DNA from: Nanobdellota archaeon
Lineage (GTDB): Archaea; Aenigmatarchaeota; Aenigmatarchaeia; QMZP01
DNA: 15,483 bases
Assembly (NCBI GenBank): GCA_018818465.1
Contig: JAHIRU010000053.1
Span: 1 to 15,483 of the forward strand
Direction: 5' to 3'
In this document: in pieces, positions 7,402 through 13,170 of the stretch
How the letters are laid out: the number at the start of each line of letters is the position of its first letter
How positions within the stretch are numbered: the stretch's first letter is position 1
Program-made: the position numbers and the translations under genes
The notes under the pieces: model-generated
What the model was told of the DNA's origin: nothing
The model's database searches: none
What the model saw: only the letters and a program-made list of their open reading frames with translations

Positions 7402-8496
7402 TCATTTTGTGCTTGAGAATGCCTTATCAACCCACTCTCTTGCCTTCTCAACTCCCATTCTAGTATAGATAACAGTAGTCTCTAATCGCTCATGTCCGAG
7501 CATGTTCTGTATTATATTTAGAGGAACTCCACTGTTCTGTAAATGCGTAGCATACGAATGCCTTAATGTATGCGGATGTACTTCATCAGCCTTCCTTATG
7601 CCTGCTTTCTGAGCATAAAGCTTAACTATTCTTCTTATGTGACGATCACTTACCTTACCCTTAGACCTACCTGGAAAAAGATATCCTTCCTTTCCTTGCG
7701 CATGAGCCTTCAATTCATCAGAGAATCCTTCTTGAATTGGAATATAGCGTCTCTTCATACCGTTTTCTACCTTTACATGTCTATTTTCAAAATCTATATC
7801 ATATGTTTTTAGATTACTCGTTTCACTGTTCTTTAATCCCAAGAAATAAAGACATTTAAGTAGAATGTTATCTCTTTTATTGTTTTCAGAAACCGCTAAC
7901 ATATGACCAATTTCTTCATGAGAAAGAACTCTTCTAGGGTTTGATTTTTCAGGAAAAGCAATATCTATATACTGTTTTGCTTTATTTATCTGTCTTTCCC
8001 TATGAAATTTTATAAAATCATTCCAAGAATCTGATCTTCTTATAGTATACAAAATATGTCCTTTACCATCTGGTTTTAGTATCCATAAGTTTGTATTATC
8101 CTTTTCTAAATAGCTTATAGCTTTTATCATATTACAAGGACCGCATTCGACTGCTATGGTTTTATCATCTTTTTTTGCTAGTACATCCGGTATTCCACCC
8201 ATAAATCCTCTTTCAATAGAAACTATTTTATAACCTCTTTCTTTCAAAATAGCAATAACAATAGACTTCATTTCTTTCTGTGGTCCTCTAATGTTTTTTG
8301 TCTCTAGTGGTGTTTTGAATATTTTTTTCTTTTCCATTTTTATAGCATTTCTATCAATGAAACCAGCAACAATGGCCTCATATTCTGGATCCAAATAACG
8401 ACCATCTCCTTGAGTAAAAATATCATTTATTTTATTCATTGTTTTTCCAGATGCTTTGTAATCAGTTACTGTTTCTATTATATCTCGCAACTTCAT
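7402..8496 (-). CDS. Tyrosine recombinase fused to an N-terminal nuclease-fold domain
   Basis: A 364-residue two-domain protein. Residues 70-165 resemble a PD-(D/E)xK nuclease fold: a helix with E75, GGIPDVLAKK with D104, then KTIAVECG with E117 and the helix CNMIKAISYL. The usual lysine two residues after the Glu is Gly 119, so cleavage may be lost or altered. Residues 187-360 are a tyrosine recombinase catalytic domain: K248 in NGMKRRYIP, HTLRH with H309 and R312, LGHE with H335, and nucleophile Y344 in VIYTRM. The first catalytic Arg, normally in GLR, is Lys 222 (LGLKNSE). There is no ordinary N-terminal SAM-like core-binding domain. The start codon overlaps the stop of the upstream recombinase as ATGA, so the two are translationally coupled and probably act as a pair in site-specific integration or excision. 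Confidence 0.8.
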   Translation of the reverse strand: MKLRDIIETVTDYKASGKTMNKINDIFTQGDGRYLDPEYEAIVAGFIDRNAIKMEKKKIFKTPLETKNIRGPQKEMKSIVIAILKERGYKIVSIERGFMGGIPDVLAKKDDKTIAVECGPCNMIKAISYLEKDNTNLWILKPDGKGHILYTIRRSDSWNDFIKFHRERQINKAKQYIDIAFPEKSNPRRVLSHEEIGHMLAVSENNKRDNILLKCLYFLGLKNSETSNLKTYDIDFENRHVKVENGMKRRYIPIQEGFSDELKAHAQGKEGYLFPGRSKGKVSDRHIRRIVKLYAQKAGIRKADEVHPHTLRHSYATHLQNSGVPLNIIQNMLGHERLETTVIYTRMGVEKAREWVDKAFSSTK

Positions 8497-9110
8497 TTTT
8501 TATCGTCCTTCCTTTCCCATCCACTAACTAGAGATCTCAACTCATCTGGTGAAAACTGAAGATAATGAGCTGTTGTGGATATGTTAGCATGAGACATATA
8601 CATTTGAAGTTTTCTCAAGTCCTCTGCAGTCTTTACGTTGTTTCGCACTTGGTGAACAGCAAAAGAATGTCTTAAATGATGAGGATGAATTTTTTTCAAA
8701 CCAATTTTTTCTATCCCAATCTTCTTACCAAGGTTTCTTACAAGTTTGAAAACATACTGTCTGGAAATCGGGAACAATATGTCCCCTTTCATAGGCTTTC
8801 TGATGCCTTTTAGGGTAACCTCTTTGTTCACATAAGCCCTTAAAAGACGCATAGTCCCTGAGTCAACAGGCTTGAGCTCTTTAACAGGTCTCTTCCTCTT
8901 AAGTATGTTGAAAATGATCTTGTTCTCCTCCCATATGATGTCATCTTTTTTTATCATCAGAACCTCAGACACTCTTCTACCACACCTGTACATAATCTGA
9001 AGAATTAATCTATCCCTTAGGTTAGTTGTTGCTTCTATAAGTCTCTCTACATCTTTCTGTTTAAGGTAACCCCTAAGGTCTTTCATTGTTTGAGACGCAA
9101 AATCAGCCAT
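8493..9110 (-). CDS. Tyrosine recombinase (catalytic-domain-only, XerA-like)
   Basis: A 205-residue integrase-family protein that cuts and rejoins DNA through a tyrosine-DNA bond. All catalytic positions are present: R46 in CGRRVSE, K71 or K73 in ILKRKRP, H144 and R147 in HPHHLRH, H174 in YMSHANIS and Y183 in AHYLQF. Only about 15 residues precede the catalytic domain, so the usual core-binding domain is missing, much as in the partner protein. The gene is first in a minus-strand pair, with its stop overlapping the next start. Its promoter region carries repeated TATAGTTTACA motifs. It could be a minimal XerA relative or part of a heteromeric integrase; no attachment site is seen. Confidence 0.85.
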   Translation of the reverse strand: MADFASQTMKDLRGYLKQKDVERLIEATTNLRDRLILQIMYRCGRRVSEVLMIKKDDIIWEENKIIFNILKRKRPVKELKPVDSGTMRLLRAYVNKEVTLKGIRKPMKGDILFPISRQYVFKLVRNLGKKIGIEKIGLKKIHPHHLRHSFAVHQVRNNVKTAEDLRKLQMYMSHANISTTAHYLQFSPDELRSLVSGWERKDDKK

Positions 9111-9117
9111 ATTACTA

Positions 9118-9168
9118 TATAGTTTACATTACATATTAATATAGTTTACAAAATGATGAAAAGTAAAC
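9118..9168 (-). promoter_or_regulatory. Recombinase promoter with repeated GTTTAC motifs
   Basis: TATAGTTTACA occurs at 9118-9128 and again at 9140-9150 (22-bp period), and an inverted GTAAAC lies at 9163-9168. On the minus strand the complement of 9132-9146 provides a TATA-like box about 25-30 nt before the ATG at 9110. The repeats flank it, which suits autoregulation or recombinase binding. Confidence 0.45.
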
Positions 9169-9194
9169 CAAAAATAAATGTCCGGAATAAACAC

Positions 9195-9380
9195 TCACTT
9201 TTCGTCCTTTTTCAATTTTGAGACATAATCATCAAAATCTTCATCACCCACCGGGCAAGGATATCCTTTGGTAAAACCTTTATCTAAAATATCACAATAA
9301 ACCTGACTGTCTGTTCGACAAGCCTTTGTCTGAGCTTTATCATTATCAGAAGCTTCACAAGAATAAGTACACCATCTCAT
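9195..9380 (-). CDS. Cys-rich mini-protein, paralog B
   Basis: A 61-residue acidic protein with cysteines at 4, 8, 21, 29 and 42. It shares with the adjacent gene the order C-x3-C, then VYC, then KG-x2-C-x-V-x-D-x-D-F-x2-Y. It has no signal peptide or membrane helix, so cysteine-based metal binding in the cytoplasm is the likeliest structural role (inference). Its ATG overlaps the stop of the preceding paralog as ATGA, and the recombinase genes follow on the same strand with their own promoter. Family not recognised. Confidence 0.6.
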   Translation of the reverse strand: MRWCTYSCEASDNDKAQTKACRTDSQVYCDILDKGFTKGYPCPVGDEDFDDYVSKLKKDEK

Positions 9381-9571
9381 GTAGATTCTTCATCTCCCTC
9401 TAATTTATTATCATCTATATACTGTTTAAAATCGATATCAGAAACGTTGCATACACTACCTTTTACGATATACCTTTCCTCGATACAACAGTAAACACCC
9501 AAAGGTGTTCTTGCTCTTAAAGGCGAAGATCCTCTACATCCAAAATTGCATCTATCTGGTTTTTCAATCAT
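9377..9571 (-). CDS. Cys-rich mini-protein, paralog A
   Basis: A 64-residue protein with cysteines at 8, 12, 28, 29 and 41. It aligns to the neighbouring mini-protein over nearly its whole length (C-x3-C; VYC; KG-x2-C-x-V-x-D-x-D-F-x2-Y), so the pair arose by tandem duplication. This copy is more basic in the middle (GSSPLRARTP) and acidic at the end. A minus-strand TTTAAAAG (complement of 9593-9600) lies about 25 nt before the ATG, so it is probably leaderless and first in a two-gene unit. Cytoplasmic metal or redox binding is possible; function unknown. Confidence 0.6.
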   Translation of the reverse strand: MIEKPDRCNFGCRGSSPLRARTPLGVYCCIEERYIVKGSVCNVSDIDFKQYIDDNKLEGDEEST

Positions 9572-9608
9572 GATGAATTATTCAACATTAGACTTTTAAA
9601 TCAATCTT

Positions 9609-9965
9609 TTATTTAGAATTAGCTTCCTTCTTGCCGTTTGCTGTTTTTTTGGCGCCTTTCTTTACGCCTTTAGCCAGGTTCTCCTCTATTTGCAAAAACT
9701 TCTTAGTCATTGCCTCTACATTATGCGCTATATCCCAGCCATCAGATGTTAACTTAACATGCTTGATGCGGCCCTTTTTTTCGAATTCAACCAGACCCAT
9801 CTTCAAGAAATGAGTTAGTATCTTGGTTGTGTGAGAATAAGTGCAATTAGCCTCTTTCGAGAGCGTAGTTGCATATACAGCATCCTTTGAAGATTTCAGC
9901 CCCATGAGTATCTTCGCCGGTTTCTCCCGCAAAAACAGGTCCTCTAGCACACGGTTTTCAGTCAT
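9609..9965 (-). CDS. Winged-helix DNA-binding regulator
   Basis: A 118-residue protein. Residues 5-75 form a winged helix with AKILMGLKSSKDAVYATTLSK, a recognition helix in CTYSHTTKILTHFLKMGLV and a wing EKKGRIKHVKLT. The C-terminal third is a Lys/Ala-rich tail (KKGAKKTANGKK) that should add non-specific DNA affinity. I chose the ATG at 9965; a TTG three codons upstream is a weaker start. No ligand-binding domain or cysteine pair is visible apart from the single Cys in ANCTYS, which could sense redox state. A TATA-like stretch lies about 28-38 nt upstream on the minus strand. It may regulate the adjacent module, but this is not shown by sequence. Confidence 0.75.
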   Translation of the reverse strand: MTENRVLEDLFLREKPAKILMGLKSSKDAVYATTLSKEANCTYSHTTKILTHFLKMGLVEFEKKGRIKHVKLTSDGWDIAHNVEAMTKKFLQIEENLAKGVKKGAKKTANGKKEANSK

Positions 9966-10077
9966 AATTTTCAACTTAATTTTTCTTATGCTAAATATAT
10001 GGATTAAAGAAATATAAATGTTGTTTATTGTTTTTTATACATTTTACAGAATATATTTCTTATAATATCTTTTACAA

Positions 10078-10093
10078 AACAATTATAATTGTT
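10078..10093. repeat. 16-bp perfect palindrome
   Basis: AACAATTATAATTGTT reads the same on both strands. It lies about 115 bp upstream of the winged-helix gene and 55 bp before the repeat-rich region, so it is a reasonable candidate site for a dimeric regulator. Confidence 0.35.
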
Positions 10094-10147
10094 ATTATAA
10101 CATAACCTATATTTCATATAGAATATATTATAGAGCATACTTTTTCA

Positions 10148-10290
10148 ACCCGTGAGTCCTAAATAGGAAAGTGAGACTTTATGGGTGCAAAATTCACGAG
10201 TGAGTGAGCGTGAATTAGGGAAAAACGTATTTAACATTACAGTGAGCGCCAATAAGCAAAGTGAGCGTAGATAAGTAAGTACAGACAAAT
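10148..10290 (+). ncRNA. Possible structured RNA with AGTGAGCG repeats
   Basis: A TATA-like GAATATATTATAG (about 10120-10132) precedes a segment starting near ACCC at 10148. Nested pairings are visible: ACCC/GGGT (10148-10151 with 10183-10186), TCCTA/TAGGA (10157-10161 with 10164-10168), and AATTCACG/CGTGAATT (10191-10198 with 10209-10216). AGTGAGCG recurs at 10203, 10241 and 10260. It could be a small RNA or the structured leader of the zinc-ribbon gene that follows. No known RNA family is recognised. Confidence 0.3.
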
Positions 10291-10304
10291 ATATAGGTGA
10301 TAGT

Positions 10305-10424
10305 GTGATTAAATGTAGAAAGTGCGGAAAGGAAACTAAAAATAAGAATGGATACTGTAAAGAGTGCTATTTCGAGCTTAAAGTGAGGGCCAGAAAGAAG
10401 GATAAGAAAAAGAAGGGATTCTAA
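10305..10424 (+). CDS. 39-residue zinc-ribbon protein
   Basis: A very short gene beginning at GTG 10305, with AGGTGA at 10295-10300 as its ribosome site. The peptide opens with IKCRKCGKETKNKNGYCKEC, two CxxC knuckles ten residues apart (C4/C7 and C18/C21), the layout of a single zinc ribbon. A very basic tail (KVRARKKDKKKKGF) follows. Size, fold and charge suggest binding to RNA, the ribosome or DNA (inference). Mini zinc ribbons of this type are common in archaea. It follows the repeat-rich region directly and ends about 30 nt before the next gene, which has its own TATA box. Confidence 0.72.
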   Translation: MIKCRKCGKETKNKNGYCKECYFELKVRARKKDKKKKGF

Positions 10425-10429
10425 AGGCA

Positions 10430-10437
10430 TTTATAAT
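10430..10437 (+). promoter_or_regulatory. TATA box for the 106-residue gene
   Basis: TTTATAAT, within GGCATTTATAATTTA, is centred about 24 nt before the ATG at 10457, giving a leaderless transcript. It lies just after the zinc-ribbon stop codon. Confidence 0.6.
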
Positions 10438-10456
10438 TTAATCACATCTATTCAAT

Positions 10457-10777
10457 ATGCGTCATTTAATAGTAAATGAAGATGGAAAAGTGAAAAAAAG
10501 CAAAGATGATGAAATAGTTGATGCTTATCCAATAGGTCCACCAGAACATTTTAAATTTGAACTTCCTGACGAACTCGAAAAAAGATCTAAAGAAGATCGA
10601 AGAGATTATGTTATCCGATATATATTAGAGGTAGAAGCAAAGAAATGGTCTAATGATATATATGGATTCTCTTTAGGAGATAGCGGAATATACTTTAAAG
10701 AACCTGGAGATGCCCTTAAAATTGTTCTACCAATTCAATATTACAAAAAACGTGATGAATCGGATATTGATGTTTAA
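10457..10777 (+). CDS. Hypothetical soluble protein (106 aa)
   Basis: A 106-residue charged, soluble protein that starts MRHLIVNEDGKVKKSKDDE. Its middle is helical and rich in Glu, Lys and Arg (ELPDELEKRSKEDRRDYV), and the C-terminal part looks like beta strands (GFSLGDSGIYFKEPGDALKIVLP). No cysteines, signal peptide or membrane helix are seen. Codon use resembles its neighbours. It is probably monocistronic and converges with the next minus-strand operon with no bases between the two stops. Family not recognised. Confidence 0.6.
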   Translation: MRHLIVNEDGKVKKSKDDEIVDAYPIGPPEHFKFELPDELEKRSKEDRRDYVIRYILEVEAKKWSNDIYGFSLGDSGIYFKEPGDALKIVLPIQYYKKRDESDIDV

Positions 10778-11269
10778 TTATTTCTTCCACTTCTTAACAT
10801 ACAGCACAATAACAGCAAAAACCACTACTGTGGACAGCAGAACAGGCAACAAGAAGTACTCTATAGGGTAGTTTTCTGCGCTAGTTTTAGGGCAATTCTG
10901 AACAATTTCATAATATTCAGACTGCCATTCACTGGAGCCTGATTTTAGCGTTCCCCTAAAATTCAGAATAGAATCTTCTGATGCCCTGACATGGACTTTA
11001 ATCTCTCCACCAGAGGCAACGCAGACTTCGTTTACATAATAGTAAGATGACTTCCAGCCCTCTCTAGGATCGTACACTTCGCCTACGCGGCCGTTCTCGT
11101 TCGTGACATCTATCTTGATGTTATAGCAGGCCTCTTCTAAGTCAGAAACTGTAACGTTGTAATAAACACAATCTCCTTCTATGTCCAGAAGCAAATCACT
11201 CTGCGCAGAAACTAGTGGAACGATCAGAAATATTAACCCAAGACACGCAACAAGGTGTTTACCTTCCAT
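10778..11269 (-). CDS. Secreted, membrane-anchored beta-domain protein
   Basis: A 163-residue protein. Residues 1-22 are a signal peptide ending VSAQ, residues 25-130 an extracellular beta-rich domain with four cysteines (C34, C48, C83, C126) likely forming two disulfides, and residues 137-157 a membrane helix followed by KKWKK. Layout and composition resemble the two surface proteins at the window start but on a smaller scale. It is the last gene of a three-gene minus-strand unit. Its start lies inside the SemiSWEET gene (11-bp overlap), so it is probably translationally coupled to the transporter. It may be an envelope partner of that transporter (inference). Confidence 0.7.
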   Translation of the reverse strand: MEGKHLVACLGLIFLIVPLVSAQSDLLLDIEGDCVYYNVTVSDLEEACYNIKIDVTNENGRVGEVYDPREGWKSSYYYVNEVCVASGGEIKVHVRASEDSILNFRGTLKSGSSEWQSEYYEIVQNCPKTSAENYPIEYFLLPVLLSTVVVFAVIVLYVKKWKK

Positions 11270-11513
11270 AAAAATACCAACCTATAATCACCAATCCTAT
11301 ATTTACTCCACCTATAGTATTTGTTATTATTATTGGAAAATTCATTAATTCTATTCCGTACAGAAGCCATATAACAGCTCCTGTGAAAAGTATAAAATAA
11401 GTTAATCCTGAAATGTCTTTAGCACTTTTTCTTTTGAATATTTTATATATTTGTGGAAGATTGGCTAAACCACCTATTGTTCCAAAAAGAATAGCCAAAG
11501 TCTCTAAAATCAT
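11259..11513 (-). CDS. SemiSWEET (PQ-loop) sugar transporter
   Basis: An 84-residue three-helix protein of the SemiSWEET/MtN3 family, which dimerises in the membrane and moves sugars or related solutes. The signature is in the first helix and loop: FGTIGGLANLPQIYKIFKRK, with the Pro-Gln pair at residues 20-21, followed by SAKDISGLTYFILFTGAVIWLLYG and a third helix containing NTIGGVNIGLVIIGWY. Length and helix count are normal for the family. Its ATG lies one base after the stop of the upstream membrane gene, and its end overlaps the next gene, so all three are one operon. The substrate cannot be predicted. Confidence 0.85.
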   Translation of the reverse strand: MILETLAILFGTIGGLANLPQIYKIFKRKSAKDISGLTYFILFTGAVIWLLYGIELMNFPIIITNTIGGVNIGLVIIGWYFYGR

Positions 11514-11514
11514 C

Positions 11515-11793
11515 CTAATCCCAGACCCTCTTCTTCATCTTTATTTTGAAGAGTGATTCAATGAAATCTGCGCCAGCGTAGCCTGCTAGAAGTGCGAAAC
11601 GGACGTCATCGGTGATGAAAACGCCTACAAGCAACCCAAGACCGCCAGCAGCAAGGATTGTAACAAGAATATAGTCTATGCGGATGTTCTTCTTTTTTGA
11701 TGGACTGGCTCTCATCTCCTTTGCTATGCCCACAAGTCCGCGTATAACTCCACCCAAAAAACCAGCAACAAACACCCACACAACTGTGTCCAT
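11515..11793 (-). CDS. Small two- to three-helix membrane protein
   Basis: A 92-residue protein with hydrophobic helices at about 4-23, 42-60 and a shorter one near 65-80, joined by a basic loop (EMRASPSKKKNIR) and ending in KIKMKKRVWD. The Gly-rich first helix (AGFLGGVIRGLVG) and the AGYAGADFIESL stretch recall small holin-like or DUF4257-like membrane proteins, but only as a loose resemblance. It is the first gene of the SemiSWEET operon. TTTAA on the minus strand (complement of about 11817-11822) lies about 25 nt before the ATG, overlapping the divergent promoter for the Cys-rich surface protein. Confidence 0.6.
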   Translation of the reverse strand: MDTVVWVFVAGFLGGVIRGLVGIAKEMRASPSKKKNIRIDYILVTILAAGGLGLLVGVFITDDVRFALLAGYAGADFIESLFKIKMKKRVWD

Positions 11794-11816
11794 AATATAT
11801 AGTTAACAAAACTCAG

Positions 11817-11832
11817 TTAAATGTTTTTAAAT
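11817..11832. promoter_or_regulatory. Overlapping divergent TATA boxes
   Basis: TTTTTAAAT at 11824-11832 is about 25 nt before the plus-strand ATG at 11853. The complement of 11817-11822 serves the minus-strand gene starting at 11793. The two promoters share sequence and may compete or be co-regulated. Confidence 0.5.
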
Positions 11833-11852
11833 CCCCCATCCAATTCTCAAAT

Positions 11853-12128
11853 ATGAATGTACAACCATGGGATGATTTAAGGAAGCCTCTTCTTGCACTA
11901 ATATTAATTATAATGCTAGCATTGGTAGTAGGGAGCATAACAGGCTACTTCTTACAGGAAGAGAAACAATGCGAAACAGGACAGATACTGACAAAAAACG
12001 GCTGTTGCAACGACACTAATTTCGACGGCTTGTGCGACGAATCTGCAATCATAGTTAAACCTAAATGTGGAGACAGCATCTGCGACTTAGATGAAACATC
12101 AAGCACGTGCCCCTATGATTGCATTTAA
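11853..12128 (+). CDS. Membrane-anchored Cys-rich surface protein
   Basis: A 91-residue protein. Residues 12-34 are an N-terminal membrane helix without a cleavage site, leaving a short cytoplasmic end and an extracellular Cys-rich domain. The domain has two units: GCCNDTNFDGLCDES (residues 50-64), a calcium-loop-like Asp/Asn motif seen in archaeal surface proteins, and KCGDSICDLDETSSTCPYDC (71-90), with four cysteines. The second unit resembles the cluster in the surface protein at the window start. Disulfides and a bound metal ion are likely (inference). The gene is probably leaderless and transcribed divergently from the SemiSWEET operon. A T5 run follows the stop. Confidence 0.7.
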   Translation: MNVQPWDDLRKPLLALILIIMLALVVGSITGYFLQEEKQCETGQILTKNGCCNDTNFDGLCDESAIIVKPKCGDSICDLDETSSTCPYDCI

Positions 12129-12135
12129 GCAAAAC

Positions 12136-12173
12136 CTTTTTATACCCATTAAGTAACAATTATGTACTATAAT
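12136..12173 (+). promoter_or_regulatory. Promoter region of the small-protein operon
   Basis: TTTTTATACC at 12136-12145 fits an archaeal TATA box with initiation near 12165-12170. A perfect TATAAT hexamer also lies at 12168-12173, but I see no good -35 element in front of it, so the archaeal reading is preferred. Confidence 0.45.
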
Positions 12174-12180
12174 CGTTATC

Positions 12181-12258
12181 ATGCTAATGAATTCATTACA
12201 AGAGCGCAACTATCATAAGATAGCAGGCGCTTTCAATAAAGAGAAGAACTTTATTTAG
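12181..12258 (+). CDS. Possible 25-residue leader peptide
   Basis: An ATG frame of 25 codons (MLMNSLQERNYHKIAGAF, then NKEKNFI) ends 23 bases before the next gene. It coincides with two strong RNA stem-loops, so the region could be a leader peptide with attenuating hairpins, or purely structural with a chance frame. No ribosome site stands out. Confidence 0.3.
   Translation: MLMNSLQERNYHKIAGAFNKEKNFI
12203..12255 (+). promoter_or_regulatory. Two-hairpin structured leader of the small-protein operon
   Basis: The first stem-loop pairs AGCGC (12203-12207) with GCGCT (12227-12231) and CTATC (12210-12214) with GATAG (12219-12223), with an AA/CAG internal loop and a terminal ATAA loop. The second pairs AATAAAG (12235-12241) with CTTTATT (12249-12255). 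They stack directly before the Shine-Dalgarno site at 12270, suggesting control of translation, RNA stability or attenuation. Confidence 0.5.
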
Positions 12259-12281
12259 ATCTATTTCTGAAGGAGAAAGTA

Positions 12282-12485
12282 ATGTCAAAACATGAAAATG
12301 TTATTAGTGAAGAGCATCTAAAAGATGTTTGCAAACTTAAGCAAGGAGAAAAAACATGTGCTTTTTTATCCTTTGGATCAGAGGATTTTATCTGCACAAA
12401 GGGTACAAACCTTGAAAAAGAAATAAGGCGTAGACTTGAAGCAGGTATTATGGTAGCAAAAGGGGACAACTGTGATGGAAAATAA
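12282..12485 (+). CDS. Four-cysteine small protein (67 aa)
   Basis: A 67-residue soluble protein with cysteines at 17, 26, 38 and 64. Recognisable stretches are VCKLKQGEKTCAFLSFGSED, then ICTKGTNLEKEIRRRLEAG, then MVAKGDNCDGK. From memory, similar small Cys proteins ending in a GDNC(D/E)G motif occur widely in metagenomic bacteria, with no assigned function; treat that as recollection. The four cysteines could hold zinc. A strong AAGGAG (12270-12275) precedes the ATG, unlike the leaderless genes elsewhere in the window. First structural gene of the small-protein operon. Confidence 0.65.
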   Translation: MSKHENVISEEHLKDVCKLKQGEKTCAFLSFGSEDFICTKGTNLEKEIRRRLEAGIMVAKGDNCDGK

Positions 12486-12541
12486 AAGATTCTTAGCAAA
12501 ATATCAATATTAATTATTTCTTTCAAGGAAGGAGAAACAAA

Positions 12542-12787
12542 ATGAGATTTTTACTTATTGTATTCATCGTTACTATTTCCATAACGCTGGGCTATTTCGG
12601 AAAAACCAAACCAGTTCAAAATGTAATGGAAAAAACGTCAAATGTTGTCAACATTGAGCTGACACCAGAACAAAAGAAGAAAGCCATGGATGCTATTAAT
12701 TCAACAGAAGAAGCAGCTATTTCAGCAATAAAAACAGCTTCTGATTACGCTATCGAGACTGTGGAATCACTCCCGGAAAAGGAGTGA
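12542..12787 (+). CDS. Signal-anchored helical small protein (81 aa)
   Basis: An 81-residue protein with an N-terminal hydrophobic helix (residues 2-18) followed by a long Ala/Glu/Thr-rich helical segment (TPEQKKKAMDAINSTEEAA, then ISAIKTASDYAIETVESL) likely outside the cytoplasm and possibly self-associating. Ribosome site GGAAGGAG at 12527-12534. Its stop codon overlaps the ribosome site of the next gene, so the genes are cotranslated from one mRNA. Family not recognised. Confidence 0.6.
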   Translation: MRFLLIVFIVTISITLGYFGKTKPVQNVMEKTSNVVNIELTPEQKKKAMDAINSTEEAAISAIKTASDYAIETVESLPEKE

Positions 12788-12791
12788 TAAT

Positions 12792-12989
12792 ATGATTCCT
12801 GAAACATCGTTATTAACATTTTACTGTTTCTTGCTTGTTGCCTGCATTTCGCTGGCAACAATCTTCGAGATTTGTAGCGATTTATTCAAATCGAATTGGT
12901 TTGTGTCAAAGCGATTTGAAATCGCTGCAAAGACAGCGCTTTGGATTGTCCCATTCAGTGTGATGGGGATTATTAATTACAGCTTATAA
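12792..12989 (+). CDS. Two-helix small membrane protein (65 aa)
   Basis: A 65-residue protein with membrane helices at about 6-28 and 45-62 joined by a short polar loop (SDLFKSNWFVSKRFE). It starts four bases after the preceding stop, with AAGGAGTGA as ribosome site. The paired-helix form is reminiscent of small phage, holin-like or stress membrane proteins, but no family is recognised. Confidence 0.55.
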   Translation: MIPETSLLTFYCFLLVACISLATIFEICSDLFKSNWFVSKRFEIAAKTALWIVPFSVMGIINYSL

Positions 12990-13010
12990 TTTTGTATTAA
13001 GGAGAATACA

Positions 13011-13139
13011 ATGAAAGACATCAAGGATGATGAAAAAGAAGAGAAAAAAAGAATGATATTTTTTGATTACATCATCATAATAGCAGTATTAGCCATATCA
13101 CTAATATGGCTACTGGCTCTGTTGGGTATTTTTAATTAA
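13011..13139 (+). CDS. Single-helix small membrane protein (42 aa)
   Basis: A 42-residue gene with AAGGAG (12999-13004) seven bases before the ATG. The first 15 residues are highly charged (MKDIKDDEKEEKKRM), then a single membrane helix (about FFDYIIIIAVLAISLIWLLA) ends in LLGIFN. Charge pattern suggests the N terminus is inside. It belongs to the same operon by spacing and ribosome-site strength. Function unknown. Confidence 0.6.
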   Translation: MKDIKDDEKEEKKRMIFFDYIIIIAVLAISLIWLLALLGIFN

Positions 13140-13170
13140 TTTATCTTATCGCCTCAAGGAGGTGAATATT

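Larger units (their letters stand above)
9966..10304. other. 339-bp intergenic region with palindrome and GTGAG-rich repeats
   Basis: The first half is very AT-rich and holds the regulator's promoter and a perfect 16-bp palindrome at 10078-10093. The second half, from about 10148, changes composition and is full of GTGAG motifs and inverted repeats described separately. No gene longer than a few codons is convincing here. Confidence 0.5.

Noticed and set aside
9966..9974. TTG start for the winged-helix regulator
   Set aside because: It adds only three residues, with no ribosome site; the ATG at 9965 begins the natural MTENRVLEDL.
10215..10430. 71-codon hydrophobic minus-strand frame
   Set aside because: It is the complement of the zinc-ribbon gene, whose CxxC pairs and ribosome site make the plus strand the better reading.
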